From Solirubrobacteraceae bacterium (GTDB lineage Bacteria > Actinomycetota > Thermoleophilia > Solirubrobacterales > Solirubrobacteraceae): a stretch of 41,196 nucleotides of DNA. The first letter of the stretch is position 1. The number at the start of each line of letters is the position of its first letter. This document shows, in pieces, positions 1 to 9,294 of the stretch. The stretch is taken from positions 1 to 41,196 of the forward strand of contig JANWIP010000026.1 of assembly GCA_025449845.1 (NCBI GenBank), read 5' to 3'. The position numbers and the translations under genes were made by a program. Below the pieces are notes generated by a model that was given only the letters and a program-made list of their open reading frames with translations, was not told the DNA's origin and did not search any database.

Positions 1-94
1 CTGCCCCAGGGCAAGCCCTGGTTCGTCGCTCCACTTGCATGTGTTAAGCACGCCGCCAGCGTTCGTCCTGAGCCAGGATCAAACTCTCCGTGAA
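1..94 (-). rRNA. rrs: 16S ribosomal RNA, 5' end only (partial)
   Basis: The reverse complement contains the universal 16S 5' signature AGAGTTTGATCCTGGCTCAG followed by GACGAACGCTGGCGGCG and ACACATGCAAG. The rest of the gene lies off the left edge. By analogy with E. coli, where AGAGTTTG begins at position 8, the mature 5' end falls near base 94; the exact base is an estimate. A near-palindrome (89-95 CGTGAAG with 98-104 CTTCACG) straddles this end. Confidence 0.97.
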
Positions 95-170
95 GAACTT
101 CACGAAAAGCTGTCATGGAGTTGCTGATCGCCGTGCCGATCGAAAACGATCAACGCGACGCTCAGACGGA

Positions 171-195
171 CGGGACTCTATACACGTGAGTCCCG
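171..195 (-). promoter_or_regulatory. Inverted repeat in 16S leader
   Basis: CGGGACTC (171-178) and GAGTCCCG (188-195) form a perfect 8-bp inverted repeat with a 9-base loop, about 75 bases upstream of the 16S start. It probably folds in the pre-rRNA leader, possibly as part of a processing stem. No promoter is obvious around it. Confidence 0.45.
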
Positions 196-323
196 CACCA
201 TAACGGGGTACTGCTCCTACTTGACTCTTTGTCCGCCTCCGGTCGATGCACGCAAGCGTGCCGCCCGGCGGCGGGTCGAACCTGGACGCACACCACGATC
301 GAGGTCGATCGTTGGTGCGCATG

Positions 324-340
324 CTGTTGAGTTTTCAAAG
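324..340 (-). promoter_or_regulatory. boxA-like rRNA antitermination element
   Basis: On the minus strand this reads CTTTGAAAACTCAACAG, close to the leader sequences of actinobacterial and Gram-positive rrn operons, where boxA recruits NusB/NusE. A nusB gene is also in this window (38093-38506). The position, about 230 bases upstream of the 16S start, suits a leader boxA. Identification is by motif resemblance only. Confidence 0.6.
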
Positions 341-516
341 ACCGTCGAGCCGCTCTGGAGGTGCTCTCGTAGAGGAGACCGATTTCGACCCACGCCCGAA
401 GGCGCTTTTGGGCCGACCGGGGAGTATAGCGCTAACGGCGCTTCGCCGCTAGCCCCACGTCCCGCTGGAGTGGATCTTGCCAGATCCGCAACTGGGCGGC
501 TCTGACGTCGGAAAGT

Positions 517-634
517 CTAGCTGGTGAGCAGGCGGCGGAAGCGGCACTGGCTGCCACACGCCTGTGGCTGCCCCTCTAGCTGGTGAGCAGGCGGCGGAAG
601 CGGCACTGGCTGCCACACGCCTGTGGCTGCCCCT
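517..634. repeat. Two exact 59-bp tandem repeats derived partly from the tyrS 3' end
   Basis: Bases 517-575 and 576-634 are two copies of a 59-bp unit. The first 29 bases of each unit match the last codons and stop of tyrS, starting at 635, at about 25 positions. So the tyrS end is present three times, each time with CTAG at the stop. Each unit also carries a perfect 6-bp inverted repeat (GCCACA and TGTGGC, 4-base loop) that could form an RNA hairpin after tyrS. There is no T-run, so this is not a standard intrinsic terminator. Confidence 0.9.
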
Positions 635-1831
635 CTAGCTGACACGCAGGCGGCGGAAGCGGCGCTTGCCTACCTTCAGCACCGCTCCTTGCGCTCGATC
701 TACGGCGACATCGAGCTCACCGGCGCTCAGCGGTATTTCATCCAGCGACACTCCACCCTGCTCGATCAGGCGCCGAGCCTCCGAGCGGGATATGCCTAGC
801 GCCTGCGCCATTACGTCCGGCAGGTGCACCATCCCGTCTCTGCCTGCCTGGACGGACGCCTCCTCGATCTGCTCAGGCGCCTCGCGCTCCACAAACACCC
901 GATCGAAATGGGCCTCGGCTGCCTGCGCCTGCTCCGGGGAGTGCAGCCACCCCACCAGCTCACGCGCCAGCAGGCGCTTGGCGTCCCTCGGCCCGAGCTC
1001 TGTCGGTGGCTCCCGATGCAACAACAACCGGTAGTAGTCGCCCATCGCCTCGTCGGGGATGCTCAGCGTCTTGCCGTACATCTCTTCCGGGCTGTCCGTG
1101 ATCCCGATGTGATTACCCAGCGACTTGGACATCTTCTGGCGCCCATCCACCCCCACCAGAATCGGCATCGTCATGATCGCCTGCTCGGGCTGACCGTACG
1201 CCCGCTGGATATCGCGGCCGAGCAGCAGGTTGAACTTCTGGTCCGTCCCCCCCAGCTCCAGATCCGCCCGCACCGCCACCGAGTCATAGCCCTGAAGCAG
1301 CGGGTACATCAGCTCCAGCATCGAGATCGGCTGCGCTTGGGACCAGCGCTTGGCGAAGTCATCGCGCTCGAGCATCTGCGCCACCGTGGTTGTGCGCATC
1401 AGTCGCAGCACCTCCGTCATCCCCAGTCCCAGCCACTCGCTGTTGCGCCGCACTTCCAGGCGCTCGGGGTCTGGGTCGAGGATGCGTAGGGCCTGATCCT
1501 GGAACGTCTGCGCGTTTGCCTCGATCTCCTGGAGCGAGAGCATCGGGCGCAGCGTCGAGCGCCCTGAGGGATCGCCAACCTGGGCCGTGCTGTCCCCCAC
1601 GATCAGCACCACCAGGTGCCCGGCATCCTGGAACTCGCGCAGCTTGCCCAGCACCACCGCGTGACCGAGGTGGATATCGGGGGCCGTCGGGTCGATGCCC
1701 AGCTTCACCCGCAGGCGCCGGCCGTCCTTGCGCGCCGCGTCGAGCTTCTCCGCCAACGCCCCCTCGGGCAGGCAGTCCACAGCGTTACGGGCTAGTGCTG
1801 TGGACTGACCTTCCTCGGGAGCGCTGGGCAT
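635..1831 (-). CDS. tyrS: Tyrosyl-tRNA synthetase
   Basis: Class I aminoacyl-tRNA synthetase of 398 residues that charges tRNA-Tyr in the cytoplasm. The HIGH motif appears as HLGH (54-57) and the KMSKS loop as KMSKS (233-237). The tyrosine-pocket segment ELGGTDQ sits near 192-198. A C-terminal S4-like RNA-binding region (about 335-398) contains the pattern LGISRSEARRLI. Length and architecture suit the shorter bacterial TyrRS group. It is the last protein gene before the 16S gene on the same strand. Its 3' end is copied twice downstream (517-634). The ATG at 1831 is kept because the N-terminus is family-like from about residue 15; no strong ribosome binding site is visible. Confidence 0.96.
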   Translation of the reverse strand: MPSAPEEGQSTALARNAVDCLPEGALAEKLDAARKDGRRLRVKLGIDPTAPDIHLGHAVVLGKLREFQDAGHLVVLIVGDSTAQVGDPSGRSTLRPMLSLQEIEANAQTFQDQALRILDPDPERLEVRRNSEWLGLGMTEVLRLMRTTTVAQMLERDDFAKRWSQAQPISMLELMYPLLQGYDSVAVRADLELGGTDQKFNLLLGRDIQRAYGQPEQAIMTMPILVGVDGRQKMSKSLGNHIGITDSPEEMYGKTLSIPDEAMGDYYRLLLHREPPTELGPRDAKRLLARELVGWLHSPEQAQAAEAHFDRVFVEREAPEQIEEASVQAGRDGMVHLPDVMAQALGISRSEARRLIEQGGVSLDEIPLSAGELDVAVDRAQGAVLKVGKRRFRRLRVS

Positions 1832-1874
1832 GAAGTTGGCAGATGCTATGCCAATCCCCCCACGTGAGCCGGCT

Positions 1875-2762
1875 CTAGAAAGGACCGGGACCGAGAGGAC
1901 CTCCTTCTGTGGCCCGCGAGGCGAGCACGCACTGTCCGCTGCGTACGCCGCGCACCGTGTTGGGCTCCGGCGCGCGCGGGTAAAGCCCTTCGCCTTCCTC
2001 CGCGCTGTTCCACACGCTGCTGTTGTGCTGGCAGGTCAGGTTCCCCGCGATCTGATTGGAGAGAATCTCGATGGCATCCGGGTCGGCGAACTGGTCGTTG
2101 ACGAGGCGCATGTTGCCGCTGACATTGACACGAGCGATTCCCAGCCAACACGAGTTCACACCCGTCACTTCCAGATTGCCGCGAACCGTGCTGTCCTCAT
2201 AGGTGCTGTAGACGGGCGACTGAAAGAGCCGGAAGACGCCGGTTGGTTCGCAGCTGAGACCGCCTCCGCCGCCGTTCTGCTGAACGTTGCCGAGAACCGT
2301 GGTGTTGTGCATCACCACGCCGAGAGCCTGCTGCTCAATCAGGTTGCCGGACACGCGGCCCGCGCTTGAAAGCGTGGGACTTTCCGGGTTGGGGTCATCC
2401 ACACAGGGAAAGCTCTGCGGGTCACAGCCGAGAACCACCGTCGCCCCACCCAGGACATTCAGGTTGCCCTTCACGGTAAGGCTTGAGCTGCCGCTGCCGA
2501 GAGTGTCGTTGAGCCCGAAGGCCGCCACAAGCGCCGCGCCGGGTCCCACCGTGAGGTTGCCCTTGACGAGCGCGGCTCCCGCGTTCACCGCGCAGGCACC
2601 TTCGACCGTCACATTGCCTGCATAGGTCCCCACGAGCACGCCCGGCGACCCAAGGGTGCCCGCACAGACATTGCTGTGAGGCGCCGCCGAGGCCGATGTC
2701 GCACCAAGGGCGCCCAGCGCAAACGTCAAGCCAATTACGCACAACCTGCGAAATCCACGCAC
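1875..2762 (-). CDS. Secreted beta-helix-like protein with repeated GN motifs
   Basis: The start is taken as GTG at 2762 because AGGAGG lies 8 bases upstream and the protein then opens with a standard signal peptide: basic RGFRR, a hydrophobic stretch and an A-x-A site ending SASAA. The mature part of about 265 residues carries at least seven [VI]-x-GN-[LVMI] turns (VKGNLTV, VKGNLNV, VSGNLIE, VLGNVQQ, VRGNLEV, VSGNMRL, IAGNLTC). This is the pattern of a parallel beta-helix or bactofilin-like solenoid. Six cysteines suggest disulfides outside the cell. It follows the 979-residue surface protein on the same strand (132-bp gap with a hairpin), so the two may be co-expressed. Function is unknown; a surface or matrix protein is an inference. 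Confidence 0.75.
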   Translation of the reverse strand: MRGFRRLCVIGLTFALGALGATSASAAPHSNVCAGTLGSPGVLVGTYAGNVTVEGACAVNAGAALVKGNLTVGPGAALVAAFGLNDTLGSGSSSLTVKGNLNVLGGATVVLGCDPQSFPCVDDPNPESPTLSSAGRVSGNLIEQQALGVVMHNTTVLGNVQQNGGGGGLSCEPTGVFRLFQSPVYSTYEDSTVRGNLEVTGVNSCWLGIARVNVSGNMRLVNDQFADPDAIEILSNQIAGNLTCQHNSSVWNSAEEGEGLYPRAPEPNTVRGVRSGQCVLASRATEGGPLGPGPF

Positions 2763-2784
2763 GTCTCTGTCCTCCTGTCGCCTT

Positions 2785-2817
2785 GAACCGTGGTGGTTGC
2801 TCAACGACGCACGGTTC
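2785..2817 (-). promoter_or_regulatory. Hairpin upstream of the secreted protein gene
   Basis: GAACCGTG (2785-2792) and CACGGTTC (2810-2817) form a perfect 8-bp inverted repeat with a 17-base loop. It ends about 8 bases upstream of the AGGAGG ribosome binding site of the GTG-2762 gene. It could control translation or act as a processing or attenuation site between the two surface-protein genes. No T-run follows. Confidence 0.45.
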
Positions 2818-2894
2818 CCTGGAGTACACGCGGGCAACCTCCGCAAACGTGCCCAACTCTACGCGTTTGACGAGAGGAGGCCAACCCCTTGCCG

Positions 2895-5834
2895 CTATCT
2901 GACGATGGTGAAGGTGAGCGTACTTGAGCGCGAACGCTGGCCAGCTGCGTTGGTCGCAGCGACCACAAGCGTGTACCGGCCTGGCTTGAGCGTGCCGCTG
3001 CGCGAGAATCGCCCTTGGAAGAGGATGCGGTTCATCCCCGCGTGAGCGGCCATCTGAAGCGTGCCCTTTGTCACCGCGCGCGAGCAGGCTCTGCCCTTGC
3101 GGTTCTTGTTCGTCTGCGCAACGCAACGGCCATGGCTGTTGCGCCCGGGGGCACTCTGGTTGAACGCGAGAGTGACACTGGCTGACTGATTGAGGCTGAA
3201 CGCGAAGCTCGTGCCAACTGCCGAGCGGCGCCTCGCGCTCCTGGAGAGCGTGGCTTGCGCCTTGCCCTCGCGCCAGATGGTGTGCGCCTGTGTGAGGCCG
3301 CTGAGGACAGGAGTGGTGGTGGCGGGTGAGGGGACCGTTGCGAGCGTTATGACTGCTGGGGACGGGGTAATCGGTGGCGTTGGGAGGAAGCTGTCGGTGA
3401 TCGTGCCCGTCGCCGTGGCACCAGCGAGGAGCGCGTTCACGGGTTCGATGAGGGCGAGTACGAACGTCTGCGGCGGATGCACCGTCGGGGTGCCCAGCGC
3501 GTTGACGAGCACGGTCTCGTTCGTCGCTCCAGCCGGGAAGAAGACCGTCCCGCTCGCCGGCTGATAGGCACCCGCCGCCGCCGTCGCGGTGCCGTCGGCG
3601 GTGGCGTAAGTCGCGCTCACTGGCTGAGCGCTAGGCGCGAGCAGGCTCACCGGGAACAACAGCGAAGAGCTGCCGCTACCCCCGACCGTTGTCGCGGCAT
3701 CGCCGACCGACAGCGCTGTCGGATTCAGCGACTGCATATGCGAGAAGCTGACCGAGCCGCGGTTGGCAAAGGTCCATTGCCCCTGCGCTCCGACGGCGCT
3801 TGGGGTGCCGCTGAGGGCAGCTGAGCTCGCGCCCGCCAGGTTCATGTTCAGCGTGTTGCCGGGCGGCGTAGCGGACGCCGGGCCTCCGCCCACGATTTCG
3901 TAGGGCGTCGTCGCGCTCGGGGTGACGGCAAACGTGTCGCTCGGGCCTCCTCCGTCAATCCTCAGCGTGGAGACCGTGGAGGTGTAATTGATTGGGATTG
4001 GCGCGAGGCCGGTCACGGATGTCGCGCCAACGGAGACGGCACGCGCCGTCGGATCGGACGCGTCGTTGATGGTGAGCCTCGTGGTGGCACTGTTGGTGAC
4101 GCTCGTGACTCCTCCAGCGAGGTTCTGCACGCTGCCAGCGCTGCCGAGGTTGACCGTATCGTTACCGGACTGGCCGTTGATGTCGATTGGACCCCCGCTT
4201 GAGATCGATTTGACATTGACGGTGTCGGCCCCGGTTCCGCTGTTCAGGGTCACAGCTCCTTGCGCCGCCAGGCCTTCGAGCATGACCGTGTTGCCCGCGC
4301 TGCCGCCGTCAAGCGTGAAGTTGTTCAGGTCGCTGACCTTGGCAGTGATGTTCGACGGAGCGACCCCTGAGATCGTGTCGGTGGTGCCATCTGATGTGAG
4401 CGTGGCGACTTGCGCGGTCACATCGTTCGAGTCGTCGATCACCATGCTCGTGAACCCGGCCGCATTGTCGACGCTCACCGGCCCAAAGAGCCCCTGAAGG
4501 CTGCCGGCGTTGCTGACGGCGACCCCGTCATTGCCATTCTCGCCGTGGATGGCCACGGAGCTGCCGGTCGCGACGTTCTGGACGAAGGTGGAGTCAACGC
4601 CAGGGCCGGTGTTCAAAGTGACGGGCATGGCAAGTCCGCTCGGGCCGGTGACGCTGCCGACGATGAATGTATTGCCGACGGAGCCCCCGCTCAGGGTGAT
4701 GCTTGCAAGGTCGCCGACATTGCCCGTGACCGTCGATTGAGTGAGCCCTGAGATCGTGTCGGTGCTGCCGTTGGAGTTCAAGCTGACGAACCGAGAGGAG
4801 CTCGCATCCGCCGAATCGTCGACGTTGACGGCTATGAAGTTCGTCGGATCGCTGATCGAGATCGCCGCGGTGATCGACTGTGCCGACCCTCCTCCGATGT
4901 TGGCGCTATCAGGCCCGCCGCCAACCACTGCCACAGCTACCGCTGCAGGGAACGCAAGAACATTGAAGGTAGACGACACTCCCACAGTGCCGTCGACGGC
5001 CAGGGTGCTCAGGCCAACGCCGGCAAGCGTGCTGTTGAGATTGAACGTGTCGCCGCCGCCGTTGCCGTTGATCGTCACATTGGTCTTGTGAGCGAAGTTG
5101 ACCAGCTCGAAGGTGCTGCCGCTGCTGTTGACCTGCGTGGTCTGGACCCCGCTGAGGATCGGACCGTTGACGACATTGATCGTCTCCGCGGCGGCAGTGG
5201 CGTTGAGCGTGTAGTTGGTGGCGGAGATCGTGTCATTGATCGGCGCGATCTGCGCGTAGTGCACCGTGGTGTCGTCGAGGACCATCAGACCGGCGTGCGG
5301 AGTGTGGGCGACCTCACGCTCATGGGCAAAGTGGCCACCGCGCAACGCCAGCACGTTGTAGCCGCCGCGTCCACCGGCGTAGGAGATCCCTCCGGGCACG
5401 GCCAAGGAGCCGCCGGAGAAGTCAAGCGTCAGGGTGTTGTTGATGTGGCCGTCGGCCCCCGCGATCGACACGGCAGACGTGCGCTCAAGCGCGACGTTGC
5501 GCAGTAGCGCCCCCGTGTCGGTGTTGAGCAGTTGCAGGTTCGCGCCCGCCCGTCGCAGCAGAAAGTGATTCGCGCCGTGGGTGCCCGACACAGCCGCGAA
5601 CCTCAGCAGCGTGCCCGCCTGACGGCGCTCGATCTTGCTCTGAGCCTTGAATCCCGTGGCATACGCGCCGTTGCCTAGCGCGACCATTAGGCCAGCAAAC
5701 GCCGTCAGCTTCGCAAACGTCGTACGCCGGCGGAGGGGGCTCAAGATGGGAGTTCTTGCGGTTGCAATGAGACGGAGATCGGCAGAATCCTTCTCCCACT
5801 CAACCCCCAAACCATCTGCGGCCGGCTTGACCAC
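2895..5834 (-). CDS. Large secreted repeat protein with Calx-beta domain
   Basis: A 979-residue protein with a membrane or signal segment near residues 37-60 (AKLTAFAGLMVALGNGAYA), then beta-rich Ser/Thr/Gly/Asn-rich sequence. Three repeats of about 125 residues begin near 340, 466 and 590, marked by DDS/NDAS-x-D and (S/T)TDTISG-like motifs. A Calx-beta-like domain lies near 705-812 (YATADGTATAAAGAY, then a strand ending GTITDS). The last ~105 residues (FAFSLNQSASVTLAF to LKPGRYTLVVAATNAAG) match a C-terminal module I associate with secreted proteins of Thermoleophilia. It probably acts on the cell surface in adhesion or matrix. The GTG at 5834 is only 11 bases from the tRNA 3' end and has no ribosome binding site; a TTG near 5744, just before the basic n-region, is an alternative. 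Confidence 0.8.
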   Translation of the reverse strand: MVKPAADGLGVEWEKDSADLRLIATARTPILSPLRRRTTFAKLTAFAGLMVALGNGAYATGFKAQSKIERRQAGTLLRFAAVSGTHGANHFLLRRAGANLQLLNTDTGALLRNVALERTSAVSIAGADGHINNTLTLDFSGGSLAVPGGISYAGGRGGYNVLALRGGHFAHEREVAHTPHAGLMVLDDTTVHYAQIAPINDTISATNYTLNATAAAETINVVNGPILSGVQTTQVNSSGSTFELVNFAHKTNVTINGNGGGDTFNLNSTLAGVGLSTLAVDGTVGVSSTFNVLAFPAAVAVAVVGGGPDSANIGGGSAQSITAAISISDPTNFIAVNVDDSADASSSRFVSLNSNGSTDTISGLTQSTVTGNVGDLASITLSGGSVGNTFIVGSVTGPSGLAMPVTLNTGPGVDSTFVQNVATGSSVAIHGENGNDGVAVSNAGSLQGLFGPVSVDNAAGFTSMVIDDSNDVTAQVATLTSDGTTDTISGVAPSNITAKVSDLNNFTLDGGSAGNTVMLEGLAAQGAVTLNSGTGADTVNVKSISSGGPIDINGQSGNDTVNLGSAGSVQNLAGGVTSVTNSATTRLTINDASDPTARAVSVGATSVTGLAPIPINYTSTVSTLRIDGGGPSDTFAVTPSATTPYEIVGGGPASATPPGNTLNMNLAGASSAALSGTPSAVGAQGQWTFANRGSVSFSHMQSLNPTALSVGDAATTVGGSGSSSLLFPVSLLAPSAQPVSATYATADGTATAAAGAYQPASGTVFFPAGATNETVLVNALGTPTVHPPQTFVLALIEPVNALLAGATATGTITDSFLPTPPITPSPAVITLATVPSPATTTPVLSGLTQAHTIWREGKAQATLSRSARRRSAVGTSFAFSLNQSASVTLAFNQSAPGRNSHGRCVAQTNKNRKGRACSRAVTKGTLQMAAHAGMNRILFQGRFSRSGTLKPGRYTLVVAATNAAGQRSRSSTLTFTIVR

Positions 5835-5845
5835 CGTTACATCAG

Positions 5846-5919
5846 TGGGCCCGGCAGGACTCGAACCTGCGACCTAGCGATTATGAGTCGCCAGCTCTAA
5901 CCAGCTGAGCTACGGGCCC
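5846..5919 (-). tRNA. ileX: tRNA-Ile2 (anticodon CAT, lysidine type)
   Basis: The minus strand folds as a full cloverleaf: acceptor GGGCCCG/CGGGCCC, D-arm AGCTCAGCTGGTTAGAGCT, anticodon stem GGCGA/TCGCT with loop CTCATAA, T-arm TCGCAGGTTCGAGTCCTGC, discriminator A. The anticodon is CAT. The anticodon arm equals that of E. coli ileX (GGCGACTCATAATCGCT) and differs from elongator tRNA-Met, so I call it the AUA-reading tRNA-Ile whose C34 is modified to lysidine. CCA is not encoded. Confidence 0.88.
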
Positions 5920-6035
5920 GTCGCACGCGAGCGCTTCGCGGCGCGCGCATCACGCTACCAGCGCTGCCTGAAAATGCGACCTGCGTCTACGAATGGTTTG
6001 ATTCCATGCGTCCAACGACTGAGGAGGGATGGCAG

Positions 6036-6758
6036 ATGGCACAGCGCACAGCGATCGTCACGGGGGCATCGAGCGGGATCGGCCTGGCCATCGCCAGGGT
6101 GCTGGGACAGGAGGGACATGCCATCACGATGGCGGCACGGCGACCGGAGAAGCTCGAGAACGCTGTCGCCGAACTGGAGGCGGAGGGCCTTGAGGTGCAT
6201 GGTGTGGCCGCCAACCTTGCTGACGAGGCCGAGGTCCAGAAGGTCGTGGCCGCCCACAAGGAGCGCCACGGGCGCCTGGACGTACTGGTCAACAACGCCG
6301 GCGTGGGCATCGGTGCCACCGTGGGCGAGATCGAGACCAAGCGCCTGGATATGCAGCTCGACATCAACATCCGCTCGATCGTCATCTTCTACCGCGAATG
6401 CCTGGAGATGCTCCAGGCATCTGGAGCTGAGCACAACAACGCGCTCGTCGTCAACACCTCCTCGATCTCCGGCAAGCGCGCCGAGGCGTGGCTGTCGGTC
6501 TACTCAGCCACTAAGCACGCCGTCGTCGGCTGGACCGAAGCCATGAACAAGGAGCTCGGGCCGCAGGGCATCAAGTCCACCGCGCTCTGCCCCGCTTTCG
6601 TGGACACGCCCATGACCGACTTCGTCAAGGAGACTGTCAAGGCCGAGGAGATGATTCGGCCCGAGGATATCGCCGAGTCGGTGCGCTTCCTGCTGCGCGT
6701 CTCCCCCGCCTGCGTCGTGCCTGAGATGATGTTCGTTCGTCCCGGCGACGCCCTCTAG
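6036..6758 (+). CDS. Short-chain dehydrogenase/reductase
   Basis: An NAD(P)-dependent oxidoreductase of the classical SDR family, 240 residues from ATG 6036. That start is preferred over 6006 because GGAGGG lies about 8 bases upstream and the nucleotide-binding motif then sits near the N-terminus. Visible motifs are TGASSGIG (10-17, Rossmann glycine motif), NNAG (86-89), a catalytic Ser in TSSISG (about 141-146) and YSATK (156-160). It heads a three-gene plus-strand operon with an LLM-class oxidoreductase and a glycosyltransferase. The substrate cannot be told from sequence. It is divergent from tRNA-Ile2, so the 5920-6035 gap should hold both promoters. Confidence 0.93.
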   Translation: MAQRTAIVTGASSGIGLAIARVLGQEGHAITMAARRPEKLENAVAELEAEGLEVHGVAANLADEAEVQKVVAAHKERHGRLDVLVNNAGVGIGATVGEIETKRLDMQLDINIRSIVIFYRECLEMLQASGAEHNNALVVNTSSISGKRAEAWLSVYSATKHAVVGWTEAMNKELGPQGIKSTALCPAFVDTPMTDFVKETVKAEEMIRPEDIAESVRFLLRVSPACVVPEMMFVRPGDAL

Positions 6759-6796
6759 CGGATACCCCGCCAACCACCGAAAGGAAGCTCCCTGTC

Positions 6797-7831
6797 ATGA
6801 AGCTCGGCGTGCACATCGGCTATTGGGGCCTGGGCCTCAGCTCGCAGGACCAGCTCAACATCGTCCAGGAGGCCGAGCGGCTTGGCTATGACTCGGTTTG
6901 GACCGCCGAGGCGTATGGCTCGGACTCCGCCACAATCCTCGGCTGGCTGGCCGGGCAGACCTCCACCATCCGCCTCGGCGCCGGCATCTTCCAGATGCCT
7001 GGACGCTCGCCCGCGATGACGGCCATGACGGCCGCCACCATCGACCAGCTCTCCGACGGGCGCATGATCCTCGGGATCGGCTCCTCCGGCCCGCAGGTGG
7101 CCGAAGGCTGGCACGGGCAGCGTTTCGCCCAGCAGCTGCAGCGCACCCGCGAGTACGTCGCCGTCGTGCGTATGGCGCTCGCCCGCGAACGCGTCGAGTT
7201 CAAAGGCGAGACCCTTGAACTGCCGTTGCCCGATGGGCAGGGCAGGGCACTCAAGCTCACCATCCCGACCGTGCAGGAGCGCATCCCCGTCTACCTCGCC
7301 GCCATCGGTCCCAAGAACACAGCCCTTGCCGGTGAGATCGCCGATGGCTGGATCCCCACGCTCTTCTCGCCCGAGCACGTCTCCGAGCTGCGGCCGCTGC
7401 TTGAGGAAGGCGCCGCGCGCAGCGGGCGCTCGCTCGATGGCTTTGACATCGCGCCTACCGTCAACGTCTTCGTCACCGACGATCTTGAGGGCGCGCGCAA
7501 CGCCATGCGTCCTTTCGTCGCGCTCTATGTCGGCGGCATGGGCTCGCGCAAGCAGAACTTCTACAACAACCTCGTGCAGCGCTACGGCTTCGCCGATGAG
7601 GCCAAGGTCATCCAGGACTTCTACCTGGAGGGCAAGCGTGAGGAGGCCATGGCCGCCATCCCCGACGAGCTCATCGACACCGTCTCCCTCTGCGGGCCTA
7701 AGGATGTCGTCAAGGAGCGCCTTGCCATCTACCGCGATGCGGGCGTCGGCACGCTTGGCATCACTCCGATCGCCTTCACCGCCGAGGACCGCCTCACCCA
7801 GTTGCGGCTCGTCGCCGAGCTGGCCGCCTGA
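6797..7831 (+). CDS. LLM-class (F420-dependent) flavin-type oxidoreductase
   Basis: A 344-residue luciferase-like TIM-barrel protein. The N-terminus (KLGVHIGYWG, then EAERLGYDSVWTAEAYG) and the segment LSDGRMILGIGSSGPQVAEGWHG are characteristic of actinobacterial LLM oxidoreductases that use coenzyme F420. The C-terminus has the usual GVGTLGITP strand. The ribosome binding site AAAGGA precedes the ATG. The spacing to the upstream SDR (38 bp) and the downstream glycosyltransferase (38 bp) indicates an operon. F420 rather than FMN use is inferred from the family. The substrate is unknown; the context of an SDR and a glycosyltransferase would fit modification of a small lipophilic or xenobiotic compound. 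Confidence 0.92.
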   Translation: MKLGVHIGYWGLGLSSQDQLNIVQEAERLGYDSVWTAEAYGSDSATILGWLAGQTSTIRLGAGIFQMPGRSPAMTAMTAATIDQLSDGRMILGIGSSGPQVAEGWHGQRFAQQLQRTREYVAVVRMALARERVEFKGETLELPLPDGQGRALKLTIPTVQERIPVYLAAIGPKNTALAGEIADGWIPTLFSPEHVSELRPLLEEGAARSGRSLDGFDIAPTVNVFVTDDLEGARNAMRPFVALYVGGMGSRKQNFYNNLVQRYGFADEAKVIQDFYLEGKREEAMAAIPDELIDTVSLCGPKDVVKERLAIYRDAGVGTLGITPIAFTAEDRLTQLRLVAELAA

Positions 7832-7869
7832 GGCTCGCCGGCGCACCTCGCAGAGGCGGAGACGGAGAC

Positions 7870-9179
<1,310 letters not shown>

Positions 9180-9254
9180 TCGCGCGATCCGAGCTCGCAT
9201 TAGAGCACAAGAGGGTGGCGCAGGCGGCCGCAGGCCACCGAGCCGGGCCCCTCG

Positions 9255-9294
9255 CTACTCCCAGTCACACCTCGGCTATTCCCCAGTCTCCTCC
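9255..9294. repeat. Degenerate copy of the dnaG 3' end
   Basis: The dnaG stop region (plus strand from 9276: CTATTCCCCAGTC) is echoed 21 bases away at 9255-9267 as CTACTCCCAGTC, with one substitution and one missing base. Both carry a TAG stop in the gene direction, in the same frame. Taken alone this could be chance; five other genes in the window show the same arrangement. Confidence 0.5.

Larger units (their letters stand above)
95..516 (-). promoter_or_regulatory. rRNA operon leader and upstream region
   Basis: About 420 bases without a credible gene lie between the 16S 5' end and the repeats after tyrS. In the minus direction I see a TATACT hexamer (plus-strand 423-428) that could be a -10 element, although no good -35 lies 16-18 bases upstream. 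Downstream of it come a boxA-like element (324-340) and an 8-bp inverted repeat (171-178 with 188-195). This order of promoter, boxA and leader stem fits an rrn leader. The short open frames here have no credible starts or protein character. The promoter assignment is weak; the leader assignment is firmer. Confidence 0.6.

Noticed and set aside
517..634. Tandem repeats as a CRISPR array
   Set aside because: Only two units, directly abutting with no spacers, and homologous to the tyrS end; no cas genes nearby.
2856..2897. Possible copy of the 3' end of the large surface-protein gene
   Set aside because: Only CTA and TGACGA are shared, with different spacing, so it is not convincing as a seventh case.
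5846..5919. Reading the CAT-anticodon tRNA as elongator or initiator tRNA-Met
   Set aside because: The anticodon arm GGCGACTCATAATCGCT equals that of lysidine-type tRNA-Ile2 and differs from tRNA-Met arms; acceptor position 1 is paired, which excludes the initiator.
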